From Euperipatoides rowelli (taxonomy: Eukaryota; Onychophora; Udeonychophora; Euonychophora; Peripatopsidae), in assembly GCA_003024985.2 (NCBI GenBank), contig PXIH01S0001241.1: DNA of 45,963 nucleotides, one strand, 5' to 3'. Shown here in pieces: positions 9,357 through 18,524 of this stretch. Within the stretch, counting starts at the first letter, position 1, and every line of letters starts with the position of its first letter. Below the pieces are notes generated by a model. That model saw only the letters and a program-made list of their open reading frames with translations. It was not told where the DNA came from and did not search any database. Made by a program: the position numbers and the translations under genes.

Positions 9357-10853
9357 TTAAATTCTAAAAAGTATAAATATCCCTGTTATTATTATATATC
9401 CTAAGGAGAATATTATTGTTTTTGCTAATATTTTTCCTTCTTGTCCTATTAAACCTGCTGTAGTTGTTGCTATTGTTATGTTTTGAGGAGATATCATTTT
9501 ACCACCTGTTGCTCCTGTTGTGTTTGCAGCTGCAAGCCAAAAATGATCTTGTCCAAGATTTTCTGCAATTTGTATTTGTAATGGACCAAAAAGTATATTA
9601 GAAGCTGTATCACTTCCTGTTAAAAAAGTTCCAAGTGCTCCAATTAGTGTGCTAAATAGAGGATAAGTGTATCCTGTTAAATTCGATATTCCATTAGCAA
9701 TATCTTTAATCATTAAACTATGTGTCATTAACCTTGAAATGGATACTATGCAAATAATGACCAGAAAAGATAATGACATTTTCTTTATTGTGTTAATGAA
9801 AGTTTTTATAATTTTTATTGGAGAAATTCCTCTTATTAGATAGGTAATTGTTGTTGAAAAAAATATTATGGGACCAGGAGTTAATAACCATTGGAAATTT
9901 ATAGGCGGTCCTTTTGGATAAATTGTTATTGAGCTTGTAAATTGTTGTAGAAATTCATGTATTTCTTTGATCATAGGGGATACTAGCAATATAAGAGTTA
10001 CTATCATTATGTAAGGCAACCATGCTAAGAATGCTTTTTTAGGACATACAGGTATTGTTTGATGATCTTTATCTTTCATGAATAATTTTGTCCAAACAAT
10101 GGTTATTATCATTGATAATATACTGCCTAAAATACTTGGAAGCTCTGGTCCCAATGTTCTAGTTATAACTATTTGTGTTATGGCAATACAAAACCCCGAT
10201 AATAGTGTAACTGTAAATACTCCTTTAATTGCTCTTAAGCCATTTCCTGTTAAAATGACTAAAATAAAAGGAATTATCATTACAGGGATTATTAGTTGTA
10301 TGGCAACAGCTGTTGCTAGTTGTTGAACGTCAAGTCCTGTTGTTTGTGCTAATGAAATTATAGGTATGCCAACAGAACCGTAAGCTGTTGAGCAGGTGTT
10401 CATGATTAAACAAAGTAAGCATGCAAAAGCTGGATCAAAACCCATGGTTATTAAAATGCTTACAGGAATTGCAACAGCTGTTCCATAGCCAGCTACACCT
10501 TCTAGAAAGTTACCAAACCCCCAAACTACTAGTAAGACAGTTATTCTTCTATCACTTGATACGTTAGAAAGCATATTTTTGATAATATCCATATCTTTTT
10601 CATCATCTGCCATTTTATAAGTAAATATGGCAGCTATGATTACTGTAATTATTGGCCAAATTCCCATTACAGTGCCTTCTGCTAATGCTAATCCTGTGTT
10701 TATTATTGATAAATCTTTATGTATTAATACTATTAATATAGTTACTACTAGTACTATTGGAACTACATTATGAGCTGGTTGTTTCATAATCCCAAGTCCT
10801 ATAATAATAAACACGATTGGTATTGAAGCTATTATAAAATTTAATGCTTCCAT
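9357..10853 (-). CDS. lctP: L-lactate permease family transporter
   Basis: This is a polytopic inner-membrane carrier of the LctP family (lactate/glycolate with protons). The 498 residues hold about 12-13 hydrophobic segments. Family-typical stretches include GFGNFLEGVAGYGTAVAIP in the first third, the NTCSTAYGSVGIP loop, and GALGTFLTGSDTASN plus TTGATGGKMISPQN near the C-terminus. AGAGG lies seven bases before the ATG at 10853. The gene is divergent from dacA across only 57 bases, so their promoters are close or overlapping. Lactate is the end product of Borrelia glycolysis, so export is a plausible role; direction and substrate are inferred from the family. Confidence 0.93.
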   Translation of the reverse strand: MEALNFIIASIPIVFIIIGLGIMKQPAHNVVPIVLVVTILIVLIHKDLSIINTGLALAEGTVMGIWPIITVIIAAIFTYKMADDEKDMDIIKNMLSNVSSDRRITVLLVVWGFGNFLEGVAGYGTAVAIPVSILITMGFDPAFACLLCLIMNTCSTAYGSVGIPIISLAQTTGLDVQQLATAVAIQLIIPVMIIPFILVILTGNGLRAIKGVFTVTLLSGFCIAITQIVITRTLGPELPSILGSILSMIITIVWTKLFMKDKDHQTIPVCPKKAFLAWLPYIMIVTLILLVSPMIKEIHEFLQQFTSSITIYPKGPPINFQWLLTPGPIIFFSTTITYLIRGISPIKIIKTFINTIKKMSLSFLVIICIVSISRLMTHSLMIKDIANGISNLTGYTYPLFSTLIGALGTFLTGSDTASNILFGPLQIQIAENLGQDHFWLAAANTTGATGGKMISPQNITIATTTAGLIGQEGKILAKTIIFSLGYIIITGIFILFRI

Positions 10854-10910
10854 TTATTACCTCTTTGATGTAATGTATTGACTAACCATAATGTTCTATA
10901 ATAAAAAAAT

Positions 10911-12137
10911 ATGACTAGTTATGTAAATACCTTTAACTTAAATAACTCTTTTAAATTAACTCTTGAAATTTGCTTTCTCATTTTTCCAAATTTTCTTTTT
11001 TCTTTGAACTTGCAAGATCTTAATCGAATAACACAAGATACAAAAGCTATTGTTCTAATAGATTATAGCACTTTAAGGATAGTTTACAATAAAAATAGTA
11101 CTCTTTTGTATTCTCCTGCTTCTCTTACTAAACTTGTTACAATTTATTCAGCATTGTGTGAGGCCAAAAAAAGGCAGCTAGATTTTAATACAATAATTCC
11201 TATTAGTAAAAATGCAACTTACTCTAAGGCTCCTCCGTATTCTTCTTTAATGTTTTTGGAAGAAGGACATTTGGTTAGTTTAGAGGAATTGCTTAAAGGC
11301 TTGTCTATATGTTCAGGTAATGATGCTGCTATTGCAATTTCTGAGTTTTTTGGACAGGGTAGTGTAAGAAAATTTGTAAGTTTAATGAATGTTTATATGT
11401 TGAGACTTGGACTTTCTAATATGCACTTTAGTGAACCTTCTGGATATTCTTCTAGTAATCAGATTTCTGCTTACGATATGGCTTTTTTTGTTAGAGAATA
11501 TATAAATAGATTTCCTGAAATGTTAAATATTCATTCCCTAAAAAGTTTTATTTACCCTAAAGCTAAGAATCTTATAAATTCTTATTCTAAATTTTTAAAT
11601 AAAAAGCAAGTAAATAGGAATAGTTTAATTTTTGACTATGCTTTTGCTGATGGATTAAAAACAGGTTACATTGATTCATCTGGTTTTAATTTAGCTGCAA
11701 CAGCCAAAAAAGGAACAAGAAGACTAATAGCTATTATTCTGGGTGTTAAATCAAGTTCTAGTTTTGCTGGTGATCACAAAAGGGCTTTTATTGCTAAGAA
11801 TTTATTTGAATATGGATTTACTGCTTATAAGGAATATACAATTAGTGTAAAAATGAATAAGAAGGTTTATAATGGAGAAAAGGATAATGTTCTAGTTTAT
11901 TCTAGAAAACCATTTAATTATATTTTTTTAGAGGGAGAATATAAAAATTTGAATATAAATTATGATATGAATAAACTTATTGCTCCTTTTAATTCTAACC
12001 AAAAAGTGGGAACAGCTTTTATTTATTTAAATAATAAGAAAATAGGACAGGTAGATTTAGTTGTAGACAAGCTTAAAAAAGCTGGCTTTTTAAAAAATAT
12101 TTATAGATTTTTTAGAAATCTTCTTGTAAAAGAGTAA
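10911..12137 (+). CDS. dacA: D-alanyl-D-alanine carboxypeptidase (low-molecular-weight PBP)
   Basis: This is a serine peptidase of the DacA/PBP5 type that trims the terminal D-Ala from peptidoglycan stem peptides outside the inner membrane. All three active-site motifs are present: SLTK (Ser71-Lys74), SGN (135-137) and KTG (250-252). A hydrophobic stretch (about residues 16-33) after a short polar leader looks like a signal or anchor. The C-terminal ~110 residues are beta-rich, as in PBP5 domain II. There is no good ribosome-binding site before the ATG at 10911, so the start is less certain than the call. cheD follows after five bases, and dacA, cheD and pcrA look like one transcript. Confidence 0.94.
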   Translation: MTSYVNTFNLNNSFKLTLEICFLIFPNFLFSLNLQDLNRITQDTKAIVLIDYSTLRIVYNKNSTLLYSPASLTKLVTIYSALCEAKKRQLDFNTIIPISKNATYSKAPPYSSLMFLEEGHLVSLEELLKGLSICSGNDAAIAISEFFGQGSVRKFVSLMNVYMLRLGLSNMHFSEPSGYSSSNQISAYDMAFFVREYINRFPEMLNIHSLKSFIYPKAKNLINSYSKFLNKKQVNRNSLIFDYAFADGLKTGYIDSSGFNLAATAKKGTRRLIAIILGVKSSSSFAGDHKRAFIAKNLFEYGFTAYKEYTISVKMNKKVYNGEKDNVLVYSRKPFNYIFLEGEYKNLNINYDMNKLIAPFNSNQKVGTAFIYLNNKKIGQVDLVVDKLKKAGFLKNIYRFFRNLLVKE

Positions 12138-12142
12138 ATTTT

Positions 12143-12634
12143 ATGTTGAATCATTTTAATTTTAATATTAAACGAGATGTAACAATAATAACAATTGGAG
12201 AAGTGTGCGTTTCAAATACAAATGTTATTTCTACAATACTTGGTTCTTGTATTTCCGTTGTTCTTTATGATGAACTTAAGAAACTAATTGGGGTAAATCA
12301 TTATGTTCTTGTCTCTGTTAATGCATTAGATGATACTAAACGACAAGGTAGATATGGTGTTCATGCAATACCTATGTTAGTAGAGGAAATGCTAAGGCAA
12401 GGGGCTGAGAAAAACAGATTACAAGCAAAATTATTAGGTGGTTCTGATTTTATACAAAGCAAGACTATGAGAGTTGGAAGTGAAAATGCACAATTTGCTA
12501 TTCAAGAAATGAATAAATATAAAATTCCTATAATTGCCAAAGATTTTAATCAATCACATTCTAGGAAAATTTTTGCTTATCCTGATGATTTCAAAATAAG
12601 GGTAGAGTATCCAACGGGAGTAAAATTTTTTTGA
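12143..12634 (+). CDS. cheD: Chemoreceptor glutamine deamidase CheD
   Basis: CheD deamidates glutamines in chemoreceptors and tunes adaptation, often with CheC or CheX. The protein has the family length (163 residues). It shows ILGSCISVVLYD with catalytic Cys36, GVNHYVL with His53, the RYGVHAIPMLVEEML segment and AKLLGGS. Its stop overlaps the pcrA start. In the window the only likely substrate is the receptor at the left edge, about 11 kb away. Confidence 0.95.
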   Translation: MLNHFNFNIKRDVTIITIGEVCVSNTNVISTILGSCISVVLYDELKKLIGVNHYVLVSVNALDDTKRQGRYGVHAIPMLVEEMLRQGAEKNRLQAKLLGGSDFIQSKTMRVGSENAQFAIQEMNKYKIPIIAKDFNQSHSRKIFAYPDDFKIRVEYPTGVKFF

Positions 12635-14598
12635 CACTCTTAGAAGAAGTTTTAAAGAAAAAACTTAACCAAAGACAATACAAAGCAGCAACAACAATAA
12701 ATGGACCTCTTTTAATAATTGCTGGTGCTGGTAGTGGAAAGACTAGAGTTATAACTTATCGTATTGCCTATATGTTATCAAATAAGATTGAACAGAAGGA
12801 AATTCTAGCTCTTACATTCACAAATAAAGCAGCAACTGAAGTGAAGGAACGAGTTAAAAAACTTTTAAGCAAGCCTTTGTGTAATTTGACTGTTTCTACT
12901 TTTCATGCATTTGGTCTTTCTTTGTTAAAAGAAAATTGTAAAAGATTGGGATATAAAAAAAATTTTAGTATATACGATGGGAGTGATAAACTGTCATTTT
13001 TAAAGGAACTTTTAGTTGAAGAGGGTATGTTAAACAATAACTTGTCTCTTAACGCTATTGCTAACTCTATATCTAGCTACAAAAATGAACTTATGCAAAA
13101 AGAAGATTTTAAAACAGAAGAAGCCAGAATTTTTGAACTTTATGAGGAGAGACTTAAGATTTACAATGCTTTTGATTTTGATGATCTGATATTTAAATCC
13201 AAAATCCTTCTTCAAAATAGCTCGGATTTAAGAGAGCTTTATGATAAAAGATATAAATATATACTGATAGACGAATTTCAAGATACTTCTTTAATTCAAT
13301 ATGAGTTAATAAGACTCTTAGTTACTCATGATAATTTGTGTTGCGTAGGAGATGATGATCAGTCTATATATTCTTGGAGAGGTGCTAATTATTTGAATAT
13401 TTTTCAGTTTGAGAAGGATTATAAAGTAAAAGAGATAAAATTAGAACAAAATTATCGTTCTACTAAAAATATTTTAAATGCTGCTAATTGTGTAATTGCT
13501 AATAATCAAAATAGAAAAGAAAAATCTTTATGGTCAGCCGGTATTAAAAATAATTTAATACAAGTTGTGTCTTTACCTGATGAGCTATTAGAAGCAGAAT
13601 TTATTGTAAAACAGCTAATAGAAATTTCAAAATCAATAGATTTTAAAAATAAAAATATTGGAATTTTATTTAGAACTAATGCTTTGTTTAGAAATATGGA
13701 AATGGCTCTAAGAAAGGAAGGAATAAGATACAAAGTTTCTGGAGGTACGTCTTTTTTTCAAAGGAAGGAAATAAAAGATATAATTTCTTATTTAAATATC
13801 ATAATGAATCCGAAAAGTGACTATGATCTTTTAAGAGTAATAAATATTCCACGAAGGGGTATTGGAAAAGAATGCTTAAAGAAAATACGTGGGATTGCTG
13901 AAAAAAAACGTTGTAGTCTTTATGATTCCTTAAGAGATATTGTATTTTCTTTTGGAAGTAATATTGAGAATGAAAAGATTTTGGGTAAAAATACTATGGT
14001 AAGTATAGAAGATTTTGTTAGCTTTGTTGAAGAGTATCAGTATAAAATTATTTCTAAAACGGATAACTATTCTAGTATTATCAAGGATTTAATTGAATCG
14101 GTCGAATATTGGGGCCATTTGGTTAACGAGCATTCTAATTCGCTTAAATCAGCTAAGTACAAGTATCAAAATGTAGAAAACTTTATTACTATGATAAAAA
14201 ACTGGGAAGCTAAAAGGGTTTTGGCGGATAGTGAAATTAATACCTTTTTAAACTATGTAGTTTTACAGACAAATGAAGAAAATCAAAGTGAAAAAGATAT
14301 CAATATTAATTTAATGACAATTCATGCTGCAAAAGGACTTGAATTTGATGAAGTTTTTTTGTGTGGTGTTGAAGATAACATTATTCCTCATCAAAAATCC
14401 ATTGAAGAGAGTGCAGAGAATATTGAAGAAGAGAGAAGAATTTTTTATGTTGCATTAACAAGAGCAAAAGAAAACTTAACAATTACAATGTCAATGAAAA
14501 GAAAAAAAGATAAGCAGATTTTTGATCAAAACCTTTCAAGATTTATGTCTGAAATTCCTGAGGAACTTTTAAATATTCATTTTAATAATGATAATTAG
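12631..14598 (+). CDS. pcrA: UvrD/PcrA/Rep-type DNA helicase
   Basis: This is a superfamily 1A 3'-5' DNA helicase for repair and replication-fork maintenance. Motif I AGAGSGKT (31-38) follows the Q-motif region (LNQRQYKAA). Others visible are LTFTNKAATEV (Ia), YILIDEFQDTS (II), GDDDQSIYSWRGA (III), LEQNYRST (IV), MTIHAAKGLEFDEVFL (V) and RRIFYVALTRAK (VI). The start is a TTG at 12631 whose TGA overlaps the cheD stop (four-base overlap TTGA). No later ATG precedes motif I, and GGGAG lies ten bases upstream. At 655 residues it lacks the longer C-terminal tail of some PcrA proteins. I recall BB0607 as the counterpart. Confidence 0.95.
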   Translation: MTLLEEVLKKKLNQRQYKAATTINGPLLIIAGAGSGKTRVITYRIAYMLSNKIEQKEILALTFTNKAATEVKERVKKLLSKPLCNLTVSTFHAFGLSLLKENCKRLGYKKNFSIYDGSDKLSFLKELLVEEGMLNNNLSLNAIANSISSYKNELMQKEDFKTEEARIFELYEERLKIYNAFDFDDLIFKSKILLQNSSDLRELYDKRYKYILIDEFQDTSLIQYELIRLLVTHDNLCCVGDDDQSIYSWRGANYLNIFQFEKDYKVKEIKLEQNYRSTKNILNAANCVIANNQNRKEKSLWSAGIKNNLIQVVSLPDELLEAEFIVKQLIEISKSIDFKNKNIGILFRTNALFRNMEMALRKEGIRYKVSGGTSFFQRKEIKDIISYLNIIMNPKSDYDLLRVINIPRRGIGKECLKKIRGIAEKKRCSLYDSLRDIVFSFGSNIENEKILGKNTMVSIEDFVSFVEEYQYKIISKTDNYSSIIKDLIESVEYWGHLVNEHSNSLKSAKYKYQNVENFITMIKNWEAKRVLADSEINTFLNYVVLQTNEENQSEKDININLMTIHAAKGLEFDEVFLCGVEDNIIPHQKSIEESAENIEEERRIFYVALTRAKENLTITMSMKRKKDKQIFDQNLSRFMSEIPEELLNIHFNNDN

Positions 14599-14644
14599 CT
14601 TTGTTTTGAAATGATTTGTCAATTTCATGTTTTTCATTTGAATT

Positions 14645-14677
14645 GTTATTTTAGGATAATTATTATCCTAAAATAAC
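14645..14677. terminator. Perfect 15-bp-stem hairpin after pcrA
   Basis: GTTATTTTAGGATAA at 14645-14659 pairs perfectly with 14663-14677 across a three-base loop. It lies 47 bases after the pcrA stop and upstream of the tRNA promoter, where a terminator for dacA-cheD-pcrA would be expected. No T-tract follows, so it may instead be a 3'-end stabilising hairpin. Confidence 0.55.
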
Positions 14678-14718
14678 CAGATATGCATTAATATGATAAT
14701 GGTAGAGCTTTTGTTAGA

Positions 14719-14747
14719 TTGACTTATTTCATGAATAGATGTAAAAT
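14719..14747 (+). promoter_or_regulatory. Sigma-70 promoter of the tRNA-His cluster
   Basis: TTGACT (14719-14724) and TAAAAT (14742-14747) are separated by exactly 17 bases. Transcription would start near 14754, about 14 bases before tRNA-His. It probably drives the four tRNAs and possibly tig. Confidence 0.8.
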
Positions 14748-14767
14748 CTATGTGTTGGTATAGATTT

Positions 14768-14840
14768 GGTAATTGTAGCTCAGTGGTAGAGCGTCGGGTT
14801 GTGGTTCCGGTGGTCGCGGGTTCAATCCCCGTCAATTACC
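14768..14840 (+). tRNA. tRNA-His (GTG)
   Basis: A full cloverleaf with anticodon GTG in loop TTGTGGT. The acceptor stem has eight pairs, with an extra G at 14768 opposite C at 14840, the diagnostic G-1:C73 of tRNA-His. The 3' CCA is not encoded. It is first of four tandem tRNA genes. Confidence 0.96.
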
Positions 14841-14883
14841 TGTAAATAAAATATGTTGGTTTAGAGCATATTTTAATGTGAGT

Positions 14884-14957
14884 GCGCTTGTAGCTCAATT
14901 GGATAGAGCAGCGGACTTCGAATCCGAAGGTTACAGGTTCGAGTCCTGTTAAGCGTG
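14884..14957 (+). tRNA. tRNA-Arg (TCG)
   Basis: The acceptor GCGCTTG pairs with TAAGCGT (two G-T pairs) and G is the discriminator. The anticodon TCG sits in loop CTTCGAA and reads CGN codons. CCA is not encoded. It lies 43 bases after tRNA-His. Confidence 0.96.
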
Positions 14958-15027
14958 TGAGTTTTATTATAAGTTTATTGGAGTGTTGAGAATATTATTA
15001 TCTTTTGATACAATAATTAGGAAAATA

Positions 15028-15108
15028 GCAGGAGTGGTGGAATTGGCAGACACGCTAGACTTAGGATCTAGTACCTTTGGTGTGTGGGTTCAAATCCCAC
15101 CTTCTGTA
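15028..15108 (+). tRNA. tRNA-Leu (TAG)
   Basis: Acceptor GCAGGAG pairs with CTTCTGT, discriminator A. The anticodon TAG lies in loop CTTAGGA and reads CUN codons. The variable arm is longer than in its neighbours, as usual for class II tRNAs, though short for leucine. CCA is not encoded. Confidence 0.95.
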
Positions 15109-15117
15109 AAATCATTT

Positions 15118-15189
15118 GCGAAAGTAACTCAGTGGTAGAGTGCCACCTTGCCAAGGTGGAAGTCACGGGTCCAATCCCCGTCTTTCGCT
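15118..15189 (+). tRNA. tRNA-Gly (GCC)
   Basis: Acceptor GCGAAAG pairs perfectly with CTTTCGC, discriminator T. The anticodon stem CCACC/GGTGG encloses TTGCCAA, anticodon GCC. It lies nine bases after tRNA-Leu and 63 bases before the tig start, so tig may be read from the tRNA promoter. Confidence 0.96.
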
Positions 15190-15252
15190 TCAATATTTTG
15201 CTCTAAATTTTCAGTTAGAGACTTCTTATTTAAATTTTTAAAGGATTGTACA

Positions 15253-16605
15253 GTGATATTAAGTAAGGAAGTAAAAAAATTAGAAGATTCTAAAGTGTCT
15301 GTTTTTTTGAGGATAAGTAGAGATTATGTTAGAGAAAAATATAATGAGTTACTAAGAACATATTCACAGAAAATTAAACTTCAAGGATTTAGAGTTGGGA
15401 AAATTCCTTTCAGTATTGTTGAGACTAAATATGCTAGTGAATTACGAGATGCAACCTTAAAAGAAGTTATTACAAAATCTATTGATAACTTGTTTAATGA
15501 TATTCCTGAAAAGCCTTTGCATTATGCTACTCCACGTATCATTGATGAAAATATAGTTCTTGATTTGGACAAAGATTTTGAATTTACAATTGAATATGAG
15601 ATTTATCCTATTTTTGAAATTCCTAATTTTGATGATATAGAAATAAAGCTTCCCCTGGTAACTGTAAGAGAAGATGATATTGATAAAGAGCTTAAAAATC
15701 TCCAAGAGCAAAATTCTGTTATTCTTGAGGATCTTGAAGGAATAGTTAAAGAGGGTAGTATTATTAGTGTGGACTTTGTAGAACTTAGTGAGGATAATAT
15801 AGAAATTGCTTCTACTAAAAGGGAAGGTTTTGTTTGTACGATTGGAGAAGCTAATAACTATTATGATTTTGATGCTGAAATTATTGGAATGAGAACAGCA
15901 GAGCAAAAAACTGTATACAAGGAATATGATGATACTTATAAGTTTAGAGAACTATCTGGTAAATTAAAAAAAATCAGTGTGAAGATTAAAAATGTTAAAA
16001 AAAAGGAAGTTCCTATTCTTGATAATAATTTTGCAAAAAATATTAGTGATAAATTTGATACACTTGAAGATTTAAGAAAACATATAAGGGTAAATTTTGA
16101 ACAGTTTGTTATGAATAGAAAAAATGATTTTAAGTTTTCTAAATTGTTTAGTGAACTTACAAAGAGAATAGAAATCAAGCCTCCAAAAACTATGATTGAA
16201 GCAGAAATTGAAAGTGCTTGGAAACATTCTGTAATAAATAATAATATACCTAGGGAGCAGGCCAAAGAACAATTTAAGCTCTTCAGGGATTCTATTGATA
16301 AAACCTTTGAATCGGAGCTTGTAGAAAACTTAAAATCAAAGCTTATTTTTCAGGAAATTATTGCTCAAGACTCCTTTGAAGTTGGTGAGCTTGAACTTGA
16401 AGAAGAGCTTAGGAAGCAAGCAGAGAATAGTAGATTAAGTTATCAAGAACTTAAGAAATATTATGAAGAGCAAAGATTAATTGATTATTTGAAATATGAA
16501 ATAAAAAAACGGAAGGTAAAAGCTAAAATTCTAGAAAAAGTTAAGGAATCAGCAGGTGAAGACATATCTGTTGAAGATTTTATGAGTTACGGCATAGGAG
16601 ACTAA
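15253..16605 (+). CDS. tig: Trigger factor (ribosome-associated chaperone and peptidyl-prolyl isomerase)
   Basis: Trigger factor binds ribosomal protein L23 at the exit tunnel and holds nascent chains. The reading frame is open back into tRNA-Gly, but the GTG at 15253 has AAGGA seven bases upstream. It gives 450 residues with a proper N-terminus ([17 protein letters not shown]). The ribosome-binding signature GFRVGKIP is at about 45-52. A PPIase-like middle domain (about 150-240) follows, then a long helical C-terminal arm domain. The stop TAA overlaps the clpP ATG by one base (TAATG), a sign of translational coupling. It is first of a tig-clpP-clpX-lon run. Confidence 0.95.
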   Translation: MILSKEVKKLEDSKVSVFLRISRDYVREKYNELLRTYSQKIKLQGFRVGKIPFSIVETKYASELRDATLKEVITKSIDNLFNDIPEKPLHYATPRIIDENIVLDLDKDFEFTIEYEIYPIFEIPNFDDIEIKLPLVTVREDDIDKELKNLQEQNSVILEDLEGIVKEGSIISVDFVELSEDNIEIASTKREGFVCTIGEANNYYDFDAEIIGMRTAEQKTVYKEYDDTYKFRELSGKLKKISVKIKNVKKKEVPILDNNFAKNISDKFDTLEDLRKHIRVNFEQFVMNRKNDFKFSKLFSELTKRIEIKPPKTMIEAEIESAWKHSVINNNIPREQAKEQFKLFRDSIDKTFESELVENLKSKLIFQEIIAQDSFEVGELELEEELRKQAENSRLSYQELKKYYEEQRLIDYLKYEIKKRKVKAKILEKVKESAGEDISVEDFMSYGIGD

Positions 16606-17204
16606 TGAAAGAATATTTGTATAATTTGATTCCTACGGTGGTGGAACAAACGGGCAATTATGAGCGAGCTTTTGATATATATTCTAGACTTTTAAGAGAT
16701 AGAATAATATTTTTAGGAGGTGAGATTGATGAGATTAAATCTAATACAATTATTGCACAGTTGTTATTTTTAGAATCGGAAGATTCAAGTAAAGATATAT
16801 CTTTATATATAAATTCCCCTGGTGGAAGTATTACAGCTGGTCTTGCTATTTATGATACTATGAATTATATAAAGCCTGATGTCAGGACAATCTGTATGGG
16901 GCAGGCAGTTTCAATGGGAGCATTCTTGCTTTCAGGTGGTGCTAAAGGTAAAAGAGAGTCTTTGCAATATTCAAGAATAATGATTCATCAACCATGGGGT
17001 ACAATTAGTGGTCAAGCTAGTGATATAGACATACAAACTAAAGAAATTATTAGATTGAAAACTTTAATAACAAATATAATGTTTAAGCAGCTTAATATTT
17101 CTCAGGATGATCTTAAAAAGGATATGGAAAGAGATTGTTTTATGACTCCTGAGCTTGCTTTAAAATATGGTATTATAGACAATATATTAAGTAAGGGAAA
17201 ATAA
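16605..17204 (+). CDS. clpP: ATP-dependent Clp protease proteolytic subunit
   Basis: ClpP is a serine protease that forms the tetradecameric degradation chamber partnered by ClpX. The catalytic triad is visible: Ser103 in GQAVSMGA, His128 in MIHQP and Asp177 in [23 protein letters not shown] (70-85) is the substrate-binding strand. The 199 residues match the family. The start ATG overlaps the tig stop; clpX follows after 18 bases. Confidence 0.97.
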   Translation: MKEYLYNLIPTVVEQTGNYERAFDIYSRLLRDRIIFLGGEIDEIKSNTIIAQLLFLESEDSSKDISLYINSPGGSITAGLAIYDTMNYIKPDVRTICMGQAVSMGAFLLSGGAKGKRESLQYSRIMIHQPWGTISGQASDIDIQTKEIIRLKTLITNIMFKQLNISQDDLKKDMERDCFMTPELALKYGIIDNILSKGK

Positions 17205-17222
17205 CAAAAGTTATAATCTTGT

Positions 17223-18524
17223 ATGATAAAAGAAAGTAATAATAAAATAAATGAATGTTCTTTTTGTGGTCGCGATATAGGAGATCTTAAGGGCAATGTA
17301 GTTGTATCTAAGAATGCTGCTATTTGTTTGGAATGCAATAAGATTTGTTATAACTTATTCAAAGAAGACAATAGAGCAGAAGTTAGATTGAAAAAAAATA
17401 AGGTTATTGTTCCAAAAGAACTTAAAAAACATTTAGATAAATATGTAATAGGTCAAGAAGATGCAAAAAAAGTTTTATCTGTAGCTGTATATAATCATTA
17501 TAAGAGGATATTAAATAATAATGGTTCAGTAGAAGAATCAATAGAACTTGAGAAATCAAATATTTTAATGATAGGTTCAACTGGTAGTGGTAAAACTTTA
17601 CTTGCTAAGACTCTTGCTAAGATAATGGATGTACCTTTTGCAATAGCAGATGCAACAACTTTAACAGAAGCTGGGTATGTAGGTGAGGATGTTGAGAATA
17701 TTCTTTTAAAACTGATTAATTCTTCTGGTGGAGATATTCAAGCTGCTGAAAAGGGTATTATATATATAGATGAGATAGATAAGATATCCAAAAAAAGTGA
17801 AAATGTATCTATAACAAGAGATGTTTCTGGTGAGGGGGTTCAACAAGCTTTGCTTAAAATAATAGAAGGAACAAATGCTAATGTGCCACCTAGAGGAGGT
17901 AGAAAACATCCTTATGAGGATAGTATAGAGATCAATACAGACAATATATTATTTATTTGTGGGGGAGCTTTTGTTGAACTTGAGAATATTATTAAAAGAA
18001 GAATTAGTAAAAACTCCATAGGATTTTGTTCAGCTAACCTTAATATTTTGCAAGATACTAACAGGGGTGTGCTATTAAAATACTTACAAGCTGAAGATTT
18101 GATGAAATTTGGTTTGATTCCAGAGTTTATTGGAAGATTTCCTGTGCATACTTATCTTGAAAGATTAAATGAAGAAGCACTTGTTAAAATACTTACAAAT
18201 CCTAAGAATTCTCTTTTAAAACAGTATTATCATATGTTTAAGATGGATAATGTTGAACTTTCATTTGAGAAAGAGGCAGTTTTAACTATTGCAACTGAGG
18301 CAATAAGTAGAAATGTAGGTGCTAGAGGACTTAGGGCGATTTTAGAAAATTTACTAAAAGATGTTATGTTTGAAGTTCCTTCCATTAAGCAAGTCAAAAA
18401 GGTAATAGTTACAAAAGAATCTGTTTTGAATAGTGAGGTTAATCCTTTAATTCTTGTAGGAAAAGAGATAAATAAGCCTTGGAAAAAAGAATTATATGAA
18501 ATCAATTTTAAACATGATAAATAA
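17223..18524 (+). CDS. clpX: ATP-dependent Clp protease ATPase subunit ClpX
   Basis: ClpX is the AAA+ unfoldase that feeds tagged substrates to ClpP. The N-terminal zinc-binding domain has Cys12, Cys15, Cys35 and Cys38. Walker A is GSTGSGKT (118-125) and Walker B is IIYIDEID with DE at 183-184. The pore loop GYVGED (151-156) and the ClpP-docking IGF loop (266-268, in SKNSIGF) are present. Sensor 2 lies in the [10 protein letters not shown] segment. The 433 residues are typical. Its 3' end overlaps the lon frame by up to 29 bases. Confidence 0.97.
   Translation: MIKESNNKINECSFCGRDIGDLKGNVVVSKNAAICLECNKICYNLFKEDNRAEVRLKKNKVIVPKELKKHLDKYVIGQEDAKKVLSVAVYNHYKRILNNNGSVEESIELEKSNILMIGSTGSGKTLLAKTLAKIMDVPFAIADATTLTEAGYVGEDVENILLKLINSSGGDIQAAEKGIIYIDEIDKISKKSENVSITRDVSGEGVQQALLKIIEGTNANVPPRGGRKHPYEDSIEINTDNILFICGGAFVELENIIKRRISKNSIGFCSANLNILQDTNRGVLLKYLQAEDLMKFGLIPEFIGRFPVHTYLERLNEEALVKILTNPKNSLLKQYYHMFKMDNVELSFEKEAVLTIATEAISRNVGARGLRAILENLLKDVMFEVPSIKQVKKVIVTKESVLNSEVNPLILVGKEINKPWKKELYEINFKHDK

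Noticed and set aside
15148-15252. Extended trigger factor N-terminus starting inside tRNA-Gly
   Set aside because: The first 35 codons cover the tRNA gene and do not resemble trigger factor; GTG 15253 has a ribosome-binding site.
15457-15906. 149-codon frame antisense to tig
   Set aside because: It lies fully inside a confident gene, lacks a ribosome-binding site and its composition mirrors the AT-rich complement.
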